Source: Liolophura sinensis (taxonomy: Eukaryota; Mollusca; Polyplacophora; Chitonida; Chitonidae). From it: a stretch of 64,000 nt of DNA. How positions within the stretch are numbered: the stretch's first letter is position 1; the number at the start of each line of letters is the position of its first letter. The translations under genes were made by a program, and so were the position numbers. Below, one piece after another: positions 37,889 through 48,889 of this stretch. The stretch covers positions 83,682,644-83,746,643 of the forward strand of contig NC_088295.1 in the NCBI RefSeq assembly GCF_032854445.1. Reading direction: 5' to 3'. Under the pieces are notes generated by a model. It was given only the letters and a program-made list of their open reading frames with translations, did no database searches and had not been told where the DNA came from.

Positions 37889-38055
37889 GACAAATAATGT
37901 CTGAAATAGACTTGACAAGTGGTAATGAAAAATGCACATCTGTTGGAAATATTCCTGCCGGGAAGAAGATGGGGTTGTGAGAAAAAAAGGGAGGTGGGGT
38001 GTCAGGGGTGGGGGAGATAAAACATTAAATCAGCCATACCTTCCTTCTCTGCCAT
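15158..38055 (-). CDS. Winged-helix plus nucleoside-phosphorylase/MTA-SAH-nucleosidase-like protein
   Basis: Ten coding exons are joined with consistent phases: 38055-38040, 30732-30595, 26547-26462, 25568-25457, 25030-24911, 21630-21522, 19065-18947, 18462-18319, 17233-17108 and 15897-15158, giving 569 residues. Residues 1-160 match no domain I recognise. Residues 165-232 show a winged-helix pattern (ILQVLESAYPNILVVEDIIR, then YQLLRELQDAQLVQ and a GGFVRHV wing). Residues 250-565 are a PNP_UDP_1-type domain with TVAIISAM, LPAVGFHRAAQ, FLVGVAGGVP, LGDVV and RGIADYVDG, where Asp532 is the likely catalytic acid. The usual ribose-binding Met-Glu motif is not evident; AFDTAFDQVLDS stands there instead. 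There is no signal peptide, so it is probably intracellular. The substrate is unknown. Introns are large and repeat-rich. Confidence 0.87.
16051..16255. mobile_element. MITE-like repeat family C, copy 1
   Basis: It shares TCAACCTCT-like start, TTTATGCATACAAT and AAGCTTCATAAAACTGTGCA with copies at 22751-22930 and 37187-37362. The ends are roughly inverted (TTCAACC and GGTTGAA). It lies in an intron and has no coding content. Confidence 0.6.
17396..17450 (-). mobile_element. SINE family A fragment
   Basis: CACCATTATGGTGGGAGGAG and neighbours match the inverse of the family core. Short and truncated. Confidence 0.55.
17505..17675 (-). mobile_element. SINE family A copy, truncated head
   Basis: Read on -, it contains GGGAAGGTCTGTCAGCAACC, GGGTTTCCCCAGGCTCTGCC, CCTCCCACCATAAG and the AGAATATTCTTG-like 3' part. 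It lies in the intron before the catalytic exon. Confidence 0.75.
18073..18205 (+). mobile_element. SINE family A head fragment
   Basis: It runs from GGCCTTTGAGCCAGC through ATGACCCAAGAACCTCTCACC and GGGAAGGTCTTCAGCAGCC, then stops at GTCATGGG. Four diverged CCCAGTTCACA-type repeats follow (18210-18280). It lies about 115 bp from the end of the exon at 18319. Confidence 0.7.
18947..19065 (-). CDS. Nucleosidase-like gene exon 7 (winged-helix second half)
   Basis: It encodes IINAPEALVYQLLRELQ and the hydrophobic wing GGFVRHVL. It joins the preceding exon through the split Arg codon AG|A. Acceptor TTTTCAG and donor GTAACA are present. Confidence 0.85.
19510..21530. repeat. 61-bp minisatellite (about 33 units) abutting a splice donor
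   Basis: Units read CCTAAGTATATCCTCACCAA, then GATGCATCATTTCAATTCTG and a TCAGTTGGTTATGGTAATT-type end. Spacing is 61 bp where I counted it. Units left of about 19830 are strongly diverged; those nearer 21500 are almost identical. The right end overlaps the end of the exon at 21522-21630, and each unit resembles that exon's last 20 or so bases plus its donor. Confidence 0.95.
21522..21630 (-). CDS. Nucleosidase-like gene exon 6 (winged-helix first half)
   Basis: It encodes GFNKEDTRSQEEIVREKI and the helix up to VVEDIIR. Donor AG|GTAAGT at 21521-21516 is also the first unit of the 61-bp array. The acceptor is TCCCAG. Confidence 0.88.
22751..22930. mobile_element. MITE-like repeat family C, copy 2
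   Basis: It shares TTTATGCATACAATTATTATG, AAGCTTCATAAAC and TTTCAAAATATTGGTTG with the copies at 16051 and 37187. End motifs CTTCAACCA and TGGCTGAAG are inverted. Confidence 0.6.
24911..25030 (-). CDS. Nucleosidase-like gene exon 5
   Basis: It encodes YVGFIKKCMKQMQDEKYHHA and an acidic, Ser/Pro end (EQLSDEEAPLSP). Charged and helix-prone; no known domain recognised. Phases join on both sides. Confidence 0.82.
25457..25568 (-). CDS. Nucleosidase-like gene exon 4
   Basis: It encodes ESRKLKFWYRDDTEYLDQ through ENFPR. Acceptor TTTCAG and donor GTAAAA are present. No domain recognised; part of the N-terminal region. Confidence 0.82.
25899..26092 (-). mobile_element. SINE family A copy with an internal triplication
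   Basis: The family core is in reverse orientation with a TTTATTTATCTG tail at the left. A 21-bp segment around GGAGAGGCTGGGGGAAAC is present three times in tandem (about 25984-26047), and is single elsewhere in the family. Confidence 0.8.
26462..26547 (-). CDS. Nucleosidase-like gene exon 3
   Basis: It encodes DDPTLEKPQLQLGFICFLVD and ends GGHAV. A hydrophobic strand-like segment (LQLGFICFLV) is present. Acceptor TTTGCAG and donor GTAAGA; phase 1 in, phase 0 out. Confidence 0.82.
27055..27320 (-). mobile_element. SINE family B copy with tRNA-like head
   Basis: Read on -, the right end is a tRNA-like head with TAGCATCGGCCTCGAAGTC and a B-box-like GGATCAAATCC. The body matches the copies at 44795 and 46845 (CAGTCCATGC-type and CACTGAAGCATCATG blocks). 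It lies in an intron. Confidence 0.7.
28818..29197. mobile_element. Foldback element with arms of about 130 bp
   Basis: The left arm (about 28830-28965) and right arm (about 29060-29185) are inverted copies. Shared blocks include TTTTTCAGACTTTT, TCAAACATTTG, GTGGGCTTTAT and AACTCTGA, each found inverted on the other side. There is no coding capacity. The exact ends and any target duplication are not resolved. Confidence 0.7.
29290..29650. repeat. 30-bp minisatellite (about 12 units)
   Basis: The unit is close to AAGAAAACCCCAAGGGAAGT then GGCCTAGATA, with substitutions throughout. Because 30 is a multiple of 3, it leaves a frame open on - (repeating YLGHF). The frame has no start context or splice signals and lies in an intron. 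Confidence 0.9.
29945..30235. repeat. 21-bp minisatellite (about 14 units)
   Basis: The unit is GGTGTTTGAGGGGATGGGTA then A, 21 bp or seven codons, so frames stay open on both strands. It lies about 360 bp from the exon at 30595-30732. I read it as intronic repeat, not gene. Confidence 0.93.
30595..30732 (-). CDS. Nucleosidase-like gene exon 2
   Basis: It encodes a basic segment, VVMTPSKKGKATHIKIERVK, through NKEAH. Acceptor TTACAG and donor GTAAGT. It joins the 16-nt start exon to give MAEKEEVV. A nuclear-targeting role for the Lys/Arg cluster is possible but unproven. Confidence 0.8.
34238..34465 (-). mobile_element. SINE family A copy
   Basis: Reverse orientation. The TTTATTTATTTATT tail is at the left; CCACGACCCTCTGCAGGTTG and the head blocks AGCCCACTG-type and GTGCTGCGCT are at the right. 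Full length but diverged. Confidence 0.8.
36565..36640 (+). mobile_element. tRNA-like SINE head (third tRNA-derived family)
   Basis: GGGCTGAGTGGTTAAGATGC resembles a serine-type tRNA A box. About 45 nt later comes a perfect B box, GGTTCAATCCC. The acceptor stem does not pair, so this is a tRNA-derived repeat remnant, not a tRNA gene. The 3' limit of the element is unclear. Confidence 0.5.
36813..36993 (+). mobile_element. SINE family A copy, head truncated
   Basis: It begins inside the B-box region (CTCCAGCTCATGCTGGC), continues through TGTGGATGGTCGTGAG, CCTCCCACCATAATGCTGG and ACACCAATCAAATAAATAAA. Confidence 0.85.
37187..37362. mobile_element. MITE-like repeat family C, copy 3
   Basis: It shares TTCAACCTCTAAG, TTCATGCATACC, ATTATTATGAAAAT and ATTTCAAAATATGG with the copies at 16051 and 22751. 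About 180 bp, intronic. Confidence 0.6.
37856..37883. repeat. Poly-T tract
   Basis: A run of T about 28 nt long, immediately upstream on + of the start exon at 38040. No SINE body is recognisable beside it. Confidence 0.9.
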
Positions 38056-38093
38056 TGTCTTCCCTGTTCCTACACCTCTTCAAATGTTAATCC
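38040..38093 (-). CDS. Start exon of the nucleosidase-like gene
   Basis: Acceptor GTGTTTCAG is followed by 38 nt of 5' UTR and then ATG at 38055 (ATGGCAGAGAAGGAAG, coding 38055-38040), with donor GTATGG. The split codon GAA/GAA reads straight into the exon at 30732. The acceptor implies at least one upstream noncoding exon. The context ACAATGG is good for initiation. Confidence 0.75.
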
Positions 38094-40570
38094 TGAAACA
38101 CAGAACATTTCAGCTGATAAATAAACATTCAATAAATCACATTATACATGCTATTGATAGTGTAGTATATAGGGTAGTGTAACTCCGAAAAAAAGAAAGC
38201 TTCAGTTATTCATTTGACTCAATATTTCAGCATTTTATTACGCCATCATCAAGAGTAATATAAAATGGACAGCAACAACATATACAGGGCTAGGAAGTGT
38301 AGGCTTAACATATCTACATGTACATGGAAATACACACTTATCAGAAAAATCACAATGTAGTTGCAGTGCAGAGGGTACATAAGATCATAGAAGCATGAAC
38401 AACATACAATGGCCTAGACAGGGTATCAAAATCCATCATGACAGATACATGTAGGAACAAAACAAAACAAGGCAGTTAAACTGACTTGGTACACACTAAG
38501 ATAATAAAAGATATGTTACGTGATACGGCATATGCATGTGGCAAAATAAAATGCTGAAATATTGAGTCAAAATGAAGCTTTCATTTTCTGGAGAATTTGT
38601 ACTTGTATTGAGTAATGAGTACATGTGTATTATGTGAAACTTATCAGCGGATCTAATAGATGTTGTTGATAATGTATGAACAGTTTAATGGGTGCAATGA
38701 CTAAGATACAAATGAAAATCTGGTACATAACCCAGCAATTCTTTCTATCAATTCACACACAGTTCTGGTCCCAGCAGACAAACAGAGAAATTCAGACAAG
38801 CAGGATATGACTTCCTCACATAAACATATCTAATACCACTGGACTGGCTGCTGGTTCCTGCAGATCTTATTGAGAGAATATATTACTACATAATTCTCAG
38901 AAAAGTTTCCAGGTTGAATCCATCCCCCACTGAACAGGATATGAGATGTGTATTATCCTAAAGGTCAACACGTTAAATATGTAAAATGTAAACCACTTCC
39001 ACTCTGGTTGTACTCTGCGCCACCAACACTGTAAACACATCTTCTGTAGATTAAATGTATTACTTTTTTGTAATGCCATACTTTAAAATTTTGTTTGTTT
39101 TCATGACTGCAGATTAGTCAGAATGGTGATGAAGGAAGGGCAGTTTACACTTTGTGCAGCAAATTTCGGGTGGTATTCCCCCCCATGGTGAGAAGTACGT
39201 GTGAGGTAAATCACTGATGTCTATGTTTACTGTTAGCCTCACACTGCTGGATTTCTGTATGCAGAGGATGTTTTTATAGACATACATTTCTCACCATCTT
39301 AAATACCTGTGCAGCATAGAGGTCACTGTAACCCCTTTATATAATATTCTACACTGACTACAGGTAAAACATCTGTTCAGGTAGCTTAGATGTATTTCAG
39401 TAACAGACTCTGTTATTTCATTGTTGCTAATTTTGGCAATCTACTATACACCATATACATGTACATACTGGGAATTTATACATTGACGAATTATCATAGT
39501 ACATCATGAAAAGTCTATCATATCTTTTTCAGTTGCCATGATTATATTTCACCACTCGAGATATTGAATATTTTATTGAAGTCTACTAGGACAAAAGTTT
39601 TGCTTGACTTGGAGCTTACAGTAGATTCCTCTATTCCTAAAATGAAAATGGGACCAGTTATGTCTACTTATGTGTTTGTTGGATGGATTTGTCTGATCAA
39701 TAAAGAATTCCAAGAAATGGACATTACAATGCATTCTGTTTTCCTTGAGTCTGGGCTTAGCTATTACATGTACATATACACAGCTTTTGATATGCGGTGA
39801 AGCGTGACTTGTCAGCTGAAGTGATATTCACATATCTGACCCTGTGACTGGCTGTATTGACCAGGCAGCTCTGTGGCGGCGTCAGCGGCATTACAGTGAT
39901 GCAGTGTTAGAGAATGGGCCCAGCCAAACTGAAGGGCCGGAGTCTGTACAGAACTGATAACTGTACACAATGCTATGATGGAGAACACCAAATCATGCCA
40001 AAATAATGTCACTTGTTCTTCTTGACCAAACTACTTCTTTTCATTTATTCTTATCAATATCGAGTTGATCAGCAATATAAAAAGCCACTTTAGTTTTGTA
40101 CTGGGAAAAATATAAACGGCATATTAAATGGATACGAGAGTAGAAATCAAAGGACTGGAATCAAATTGTGAATACACCAAACATATACATCAACATGCAT
40201 ATACAGACTACAATATGCAACAACCTACATGTAGTACCAAGTCCATAAAGGAGAACCCATTACGAACATGTATTATCATAAGCATGTTTCAGCAGGTTAT
40301 TACCCCTGTAAGTCATAACTTTAACTACCTGTACTGTATGTCACATACTAGAGTCCAAACCCCATTTACTAACCTTCAATACAAAGTAGTAAAGGTGTTT
40401 GTGATTGACGACACCATAAAGCTCAACCCAAAGGTTTCAACTCCTGCATGGCCTTGACTTTCAGACCAATCTTTGTCGAACGTCATTCAGTTCACAACCT
40501 TAGTGTAGAGAAGCTTATATTTCACGAAATTTTAAATAATGGTTTGCTCAAAATATTGGTACTAATGCAT

Positions 40571-40822
40571 TTAGCACATTCGCAGCGTAATGACCCAGGA
40601 GTCTCTCACCAATGCGGTCGCTGTGAGTTCAAGTCCAGCTCATGCTGGCTTCCTCTCCGGCCGTAAGTGGGAAGGTCTGCCAGCAACCTGTGGATGGTCG
40701 TGGTTTTCCCCTGGGCTGTGCCCGGTTTCCACCCACCATAATGCTGGCCGCCGTTGTATAAGTGAAATATTCTTGAGTACGGCGTAAAACACCAATCAAA
40801 TAAATAAATAAATAAATAAACC
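40571..40822 (+). mobile_element. SINE family A copy (near full length)
   Basis: It runs from TTAGCACATTCGCAGCGTAA through ATGACCCAGGAGTCTCTCACC, B-box-like GAGTTCAAGTCC and TGTGGATGGTCGTGG to AATATTCTTGAGTACGGCG and an (AAAT)n tail. This is one of the best-preserved copies. Confidence 0.9.
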
Positions 40823-42654
40823 TTTCAGTGACCAGGACCTTTGACATCAGTATGTACTACTGAGATTCACTTTCAATTTACACTGAACTGATGACAAGTA
40901 CATTGGCCTGCACATGCACCATGCCTTCATTTATTTACTGTACTTCGGGAGAAATACAGTAAATTAACATTTCTCCTGGACTGAAACTAATGTCAAGATG
41001 GGATAAAAGCACACCTGGATTTCACAATTAGTTACTGTATTAGTTACCTATTATCAACATACAATACTATTAACATAATTGTATGATACTCTACATGTAT
41101 ATATGTGTAACAAATACGTTAAACCTACTGCCCATACGCACATTAAAATTTTTAATTAGATAATATTACAAATCTCATTTAATACATGTATATTTCTTAC
41201 GCGACATCCTTACATCTAGCTGCACACAAGATGAACAAGCCGAATCCATGTATACACTGGAGCTACAAAATCTGCATGTAACAAGACACATGTAAATAGC
41301 TTTATGAATATTCATTCCTGAAGGCTGCATGCACACACACTGCCACACAATGCTGTATAGAACATAGGATATGATATATATCACAGTGTATCCCCGATAC
41401 AACTCCCACAACATGACACGTCATAGGGACACACATAAAACATCAGAGTAGAACAGTGTTACATGCTGTGCTATACTCTACACGTGGTGTCTGGTGCAGC
41501 TGTCCCCATCTTTATGTAGCCTAATGCATTAAATGTAATTTATTTGAATCAAAAGGCACATCAGTTACAAAACACCAAATCAGCCAATGGCTCAGGTCAG
41601 GTAACCGCATACTTGGGTTCTATACTCAGTTCTTGTTCCCAAGTCGTAAATCTACAGGTGTCTAGACATGAGCTGAATTCTTTGACAAACAAATCGTTAC
41701 ACTTAACGTTTACAGCCCACTGCCCAGTATTAACACAGCCTTAAATCTCTCCCCAGTATTCCCTCCGCGTGACTCAATTCATGAAAACTGGTTCCCAGGT
41801 ATGAGCCCTGCACAGGTAGGACCCTTAGGTGAAAGTTGTCACCTGAACGCCTCTCCCAATGCTGTGCAGTGCAGTGCAGAGCACAATTTATCAATAAGAA
41901 ATGATTGTGCAAAAGACTATGATGCACATGAAGTTGGGGTCGATGGGTAACAATGCCTGCAATCAGGTGTAACTAACAGGCTAAGGTGCTGAGGGTGACT
42001 CATGGCCATAAGCTGACACACTGGACACACTCCACCCACTCAATACTCGCGCTGACCCAGTCTGAGCAGTCAGCATGAAGAAGCCCCTCTCAAAAAGAAA
42101 CCAGCTCACTAAAATCAATCTGTGTGCCCGTCTACAAAACTTTTTATCATGTCTAATTCACCCACATTCACTTTTAAGCCCACTGACAAAATTTATGACA
42201 AGGTGTGAAATTAAATAAGACACAAATAGTACAGACATTAACATGTCCACATAACCTTAAAACTAGACTGATGATCGCATAATGATTTCTATACAGTACA
42301 TGTACCACTAGTATGCTAGTTTTAGTTCACTGTAGTCTTTGGTCTGTTTTGCCAATATGATGTTAACAGCCTTGTATACGCACACAGTCTACAAATCTGC
42401 TGAGTGGGTACAACCTGCCTGCAGGCCACTTTACACACGTGGAGGCCGTGGAGGCGGTGTGAGGCCACACCGCATCGTGTCAGAGTTACATAGTAACATG
42501 CCCATATAAGGAAAGTTCAGTCAATCATTAAAGGTTCAGCTGGGTACAGGCAGAGTTTACACAGCCTACGTCCCTGACAGGGCTTAGTTATGTCACATCC
42601 CACACAGGAATACTTGAGCCATAGATCTGAACACCACCAATGATTATCACTATG

Positions 42655-44590
42655 TGTGCCTGATGAACACCTTCATCGCATAACATGTACACATGGATTG
42701 ATTAAATTGATCGACAGTTCATCTGAGCCTGTCTGAGACAAACAAGATGCCAGATGCCACATGGACACAACTGCCTAATAAACATTACAACCAGTCAACC
42801 AGAGCCTGTCCAACATCATACATGCAGATAAAGACCTTCACTCCACAACATGTAAATATTTACAACTTGACTATCACAGCCTGTACTGGATCAAAATCTT
42901 CATCATATCAACATGTATGCAGATCTTGCCAAACACAAAATAGTTCATCACAGCTTATCCAACACATAGATGAAAATCTTCATCACATAACATGCACTGA
43001 CGGCTTGTCAAATGTAACACAGTTCATTGCAGCCAGTCCTAGATGTAGATGAATACCTTCATCACAAAACTTCCATGCACAACTTGGAAAACATAGAAGA
43101 GTTCATCAAAACAAGTTCTAGCTGTAGATGAACAACATTACATAACATGCATGCACGGCTTGGCTAACATAAAACAGTTCATCACAGCCAGTCCTGGATG
43201 TACACGAACACCTTCATCACAAAACATGCACGCACAACTTGGCTAACATAAAACAGTTCATCACGAACACCTTCATCACAAAACATGCACGCACAACTTG
43301 GCTAACATAAAACAGTTCATCACGAACACCTACATCACAAAACATGCCCGCAGGGCATGGCTAACATAAAACACTTCATCACAGCCAGTCCTGGATGTAC
43401 ACGAACACCTTCATCACAAAACATGCGCGCACAGCTTGGCTAACATAAAACAGTTCATCACGAACACCTACATCACAAAACATGCCCGCAGGGCTTGGCT
43501 AACATAAAACAGTTCATCACAGCCAGTCCTGGATGTACACAAACACCTTCATCACAAAACATGCACGCACACCTTGGCTAACATAAAACAGTTCATCACG
43601 AACACCTACATCACAAAACATGCCTGCACAGCTTGGCTAACATAAAACACTTCATCACAGCCAGTCCTGGATGTACACGAACACCTTCATCACAAAACAT
43701 GCACGCACAACTTGGCTAACATAAAACAGTTCATCACGAACACCTTCATCACAAAACATGCCCGCAGGGCTTGGCTAACATAAAACACTTCATCACAGCC
43801 AGTCCTGGATGTACACGAACACCTTCATCACAAAACATGCACGCACAACTTGGCTAACATAAAACAGTTCATCACGAACACCTACATCACAAAACATGCC
43901 CGCAGGGCTTGGCTAACATAAAACACTTCATCACAGCCAGTCCTGGATGTACACAAACACCTTCATCACAAAACATGCCTGCAGGGCTTGGCTAACATAA
44001 AACAGTTCACCACAGCCAGTCCTGGATGTACACAAACACCTTCATCGCAGCACATGCAAGCACAGCTTGGCTAACATAAAACAGTTCATCACAGCCAGTC
44101 CTGGATGTACACAAACACCTACATCACAAAACATGCCCGCAGGGCTTGGCTAACATAAAACACTTCATCACAGCCAGTCCTGGATGTACACAAACACCTA
44201 CATCACAAAACATGCCTGCAGGGCTTGGCTAACATAAAACAGTTCACCACAGCCAGTCCTGGATGTACACAAACACCTTCATCGCAGCACATGCAAGCAC
44301 AGCTTGGCTAACATAAAACAGTTCATCACAGCCAGTCCTGAATGTACCCGAACACGTACATCACAAAACATTCCCGCACAGCTGGGCTTACATAAAACAG
44401 TTCACCACAGCCAGCCCTGGATGTACACAAACACCTTCATCGCAGCACATGCAAGCACAGCTTGGCTAACATAAAACAGTTCATCACAGCCAGTCCTTGA
44501 TGTACACGAACACCTTCATGACACAAAATGTATGCAAAACTTGGCAAATGCAGATCACAGCCTGTCCTGGATGAACATCTTCATCACACA
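42655..44590. repeat. 79/59-bp minisatellite in intron 1 of the nucleosidase-like gene
   Basis: The full unit is 79 bp (CAGTTCATCACAGCCAGTCC, then TGGATGTACACGAACACC and CACAAAACATGC...CTTGGCTAACATAAAA). A second form lacks the 20 nt AGCCAGTCCTGGATGTACAC, leaving 59 bp. Long and short forms alternate irregularly in 43200-43900; after 43920 mainly long forms. Units left of about 43080 are strongly diverged. Confidence 0.93.
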
Positions 44591-44794
44591 CTATGGCACA
44601 TGTAAACATTGTCAGAGGTGGACCTGTACTCAGGATTGAAATCTGGTCTTCAGCTTGTGAGGTTGATACTCCCTAACCTCTCCACAAATGCTGACCTATC
44701 TGAATTAGGCTAAATTAATACCTGTACTCCAGATCTGATACTGATTCACATAAAAGTTTTAATAGCTTTTGCGGCAGAAGATGAAGAATAAACC

Positions 44795-45075
44795 AATGAA
44801 TGTAGTTTGGGGTTTTATGTCGCACTTAACAATTTATCCGTCATATGAGAAGGAGGAGTCATTAGGTGTGTGTATGTACACTCTGTCTTTTTGTGGCAGG
44901 CCAGTCCATGCCGCCGAAGTGCTGCCGCCACTGAAGTATCATGTCGAAAACACCAGACACGACACTCCAACCCAGTCACATTATACTGACACCAGGCCAA
45001 CCAGTCCTGTTTCCTTGCTCTAACCTGTCAGTGCTAAGCACCGGCAGCAACAAGTACCATTTTTTAAGTTTTAAA
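44795..45075 (-). mobile_element. SINE family B copy, head truncated
   Basis: It contains GGCCAGTCCATGCCGCCG, GCCACTGAAGTATCATG, CACATTATACTGACACC and GCCAACCAGTCCTGTTTCC, all shared with 27055 and 46845. It ends in A-rich sequence at 45070-45120 instead of a tRNA head. Confidence 0.7.
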
Positions 45076-45079
45076 TTAA

Positions 45080-46840
45080 AAAAAATAAACGCTCCCATCA
45101 TGCCCAACCCAAAAAAAACCACCAAATTCACAATAGTGCCTAAATATGATGTTTTACAACAAAATGTCAGAATGCCAACCATGATGTTATGTTTTCATCA
45201 TCATGCTTGTTTTCTTTCATATTCTTATGACTTAGGAGCTCTGTTATCAATCAAAGGAACTCTTGAAACAAAAAAAAGAGTGACAAGCCTGGGGGTAAAA
45301 CAGAAAATTTGATGGGCAAGTTTGTTTGTTTTGGTATGCAGTCTGATAACAGTATGTTTACACATCAAGTCAAAGAAAACTAAAAATACAAATCAGTAGA
45401 AACACCAGAGATTTTTTCTGGCTAACAAATGCAGTTACCAATAAATGTTGAAATTTTATAATGGGCTTTATAGATCACATTCATAATGTAAGCTGCCAGT
45501 GATGAAAATCTAAGCATTTCTACCTAAATTATTATCTTCGGCAGAAATTCTTTGTCAACTGAAAGAGTGAGTGAGTGTTTAGGGCTCAATGTTACACTTA
45601 AACAATTTTCAGTTATATGACAAGGAGTCAACTGGAAGGGAAATCATAACAAATAAAGGTACATGTAGTTTTGGATAGTTGTCAATGGTCTTGTTCTTTG
45701 TTATGTTTACATTTTCTGTTTCCTTTTCATTTTAATTTTTAAAACTACAGATTTGTATGGGCTGGCTTCCCACAGTAGGGTTTGGTGCAGGGATGCATGT
45801 CTATATGAAGGTAGATCTCATCTGCATGTACTGATATATAACACAACGGTGTTCATCTCAGTGAGCAGCTATACAAGCATGCTCCTACCAATCATCAATA
45901 TACATCAACATTCTTGCCTCACAGCAATGACAAAACCATAATCAGCGGTATTTTCTGCATCATTCAGCCGAAACCCCCGCACTAATCACACCCATGGATG
46001 AGTTAATTAGGTAATATTCTGCTATGGCCTGGGGCGTCAAAACAGGGCGATCTGGTGTACAGCACGGTTTGACCTACTCACTTTAACAAGATTGATTTAG
46101 CGCTCTGGTATAGAGGTGCCCTCAATGATAACAAAATCATCCATCTGTCAACCATATCACAGGAACCGGACAGAAAAAATTAACTCTAGGCATGTGAAAG
46201 CCACAGCCTACAGCCATCCAATAACCAATCTGCTTGAGTTAACATGTACATGTAACAGTAGACTGAAAAACGGATACAAATACATATGCATTATTGACAG
46301 GTGTAATTCACATGTCCCTAATACAATTAAATATGCATGTAATTCTTTATTACATTTGATTACTAAATGCCAATGACCACATTATTGATGTAGTGCCAAT
46401 TCATAATCATTCATTCACTCATTAATAATCAGTCTATTTGATTGTTATCAAAAGTACACCTGATGAACAAGTACGTTCAGTTCATTACCTGTATGAACAC
46501 GCAACCACCAAGTCTTTCAGTTTCATCTCACCACTGAATTCAATATTTCTCACACAGTGAATTGCCAACATATCTTCTGATCAAGTCTGACTGCTATGAT
46601 TCCCCAAAAACCCCTATCAACAAAATCACTTCACCAAAAATTTGATATAGCCCAGTGAGAGTACTGGCAGCAGATATGAGGGGTAATGCATGTTAAGTAA
46701 GCCCCCGCATGTTTTCATGGGCTTGGTCATTTTATGAGAATTTATGTTGAAGAACAGAGGGTAAGATAATGCTCTATTGCGGTCAATGACCTGAAATTTG
46801 GCCACTGAATATGTTACACATTTCGTCTGATTGTGACAGT
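45080..46840. other. Intronic sequence, no gene seen
   Basis: Short frames only. A small fragment at about 45565-45630 (GTGAGTGAGTGTTTAGGGCT, then TTCAGTTATATGACAAGGAG) looks like the tail of a family B SINE. Confidence 0.4.
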
Positions 46841-46844
46841 ATGT

Positions 46845-47110
46845 ATGCTTGGGGTTTACTGTCGTACATAGGTGTGCGCACATATACTGCATCCTCTTGT
46901 GGCAGGGTGAGTGTCAAGCTGAAGACACCAAATATGACACCTCATCCAGTCAAATTATACTGACACTGGGCCAACCAGTCGTGTTTCCTTGCTGTAACCT
47001 CTCAATGCTGAGCGCCAGACAACACAGCAGCAAGTACCATTTATAAAGTCTTTGGTATGACCTGACTGACCTGAGGTCTCTTGACCTTGCAGCGGATGCT
47101 CGAACAATTT
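46845..47110 (-). mobile_element. SINE family B copy
   Basis: It shares GGGTTTACTGTCGTACATAG, CTTGTGGCAGGGTGAG, ATACTGACACTGGGCCAACC and AAAGTCTTTGGTATGACC. The right end (GCAGCGGATGCTCGAAC) is the worn inverse of a tRNA-like head. Confidence 0.7.
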
Positions 47111-47984
47111 TGCCAACAAAGAGGTCTGATTGTGAGGGTTGAATGGTTCTGTGTTGGAATGGTGCTTTGAGGCCTGATTGGATCTCAGAATGATAACCTA
47201 CAGGATAAATGTAAGTTTCAGCACCAAAAGTAATATTTTATGTTCTATTATCTTCTCTATATACATATGAAATCTCAGGAGTTTCTTGACTTGTTTACGA
47301 GCACAGTACAACTGTAACAGTAACCTTCACGGGGTAATGCTGCAGAAACTACTGCTAACACATGTGCAACCAGCTGGTTGGTTTACAGCCAGAATAACAG
47401 TTTTGTTAGCGCACCACTTTGCGCGCAAGCTGCTGCAGGTAATTCTAGCCAGGCCACGTGCAGCCCCCATGAGAGAACAGACTTGAGCCATTATCATAAC
47501 TGGCATGCCAACAGATAGCAACCCTAAACAGTATCCATTTGGGAGTTCTTTAACCCTCACATCACACTAACACAGGAATGCTAATGGTACATGGAGACAA
47601 ATGTACAATAGGCACTCCAACACAAACAAGCATTTACATGTAGACCAGAAGTGAAGATTCCACAACTGGTATCAGTATGATAAATAATGGTAACCATTTT
47701 CTACTTGATCCTATATGTTACTGATGATGGACTTTCAGAACCATAAAATTCACTTAGATCTAGATGAAGACACTGATGGACTAATTTGTGCTGAAGACTA
47801 AACACTGAGACTATGTAAACATCTACAATTTGTGGATTTCTCCCTTCAGATTTCATTTTATTATTATTTCACTCAGAGATTTATCACACTCAGTATATTC
47901 TTCATTATAATTTAATGCATGTATCTCTCTATATAAACAAATTTTAGTTCATTTATTTATTTCATTAGTATTTCATGATCTACT

Positions 47985-48040
47985 GAAGAATATTTCAATT
48001 AATATGATGACAGCCAGCATTATGGTGGGGGAAACCAGGC
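47985..48040 (-). mobile_element. SINE family A 3' fragment
   Basis: GAAGAATATTTCA and CAGCATTATGGTGGGGGAAA are the inverse of the family's 3' end. Short. Confidence 0.6.
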
Positions 48041-48889
48041 AGAGAATAAAAAGTTACTTGCACCTGACAGTAATATTAGACTCTTCAAATTTTAGCCTTA
48101 GTAGGCTTTCTAAAAATTCAGATCAAATCTGTAGATGATGTACCTGTGAATTAACCCGTAAATTTAAGCTAAATTACTACATGTACATGCATCTCAAATC
48201 CAAACGCCAAGTTAGGAGTTTTTCCGTCATAAATGAACGGTAGAATTTTCTCGCTATTTTAATTGAGGAACACAATTTAAACTTCTTACATTAGTAAGTA
48301 TATATCAAACAATATATGTACTAACACTATTAACTCCTCTGTTCTTGATATTTTAGATACATGTACACATATAACATTCTTAATGCCACAAAAATCGTAA
48401 ATTTAAAAACTGACCAATGCAATGTAAGCGCAAGGTGTTGTGTATTACCCTAAATTCAGGCTATTCAGGAAACACACATTCATTATTGCGATACAAAGAC
48501 TAGAGATCACATTTAATTAACTCCTGGGTCCAGAAACTTTCACTTATCTATGTACATACATGTGAATAGATTATATATAGTAAATTCAGTATGGATATGA
48601 CACATTGCTATTATAATCAGGAAGCTAGTTGCTACACCACATAGATGTTGTGGATATTTGTAGCTTGGTCGAGGGATAGGATGTAGAGGGATTGGCTGCA
48701 CAGGAACACCCATATAACCATAGGTTAATAGGATATGACTATAACATGGGAGTAGTTGGCTGATATTATACATGTATGACAATGACATAGTAACTGGCTG
48801 AGTCTCACATGATCATTTATTTAGGCACATTCATGTGTGTTCTTTAGTAAATAGTATTCAGAATGGTATTACTACATGTGTTTAATTAC

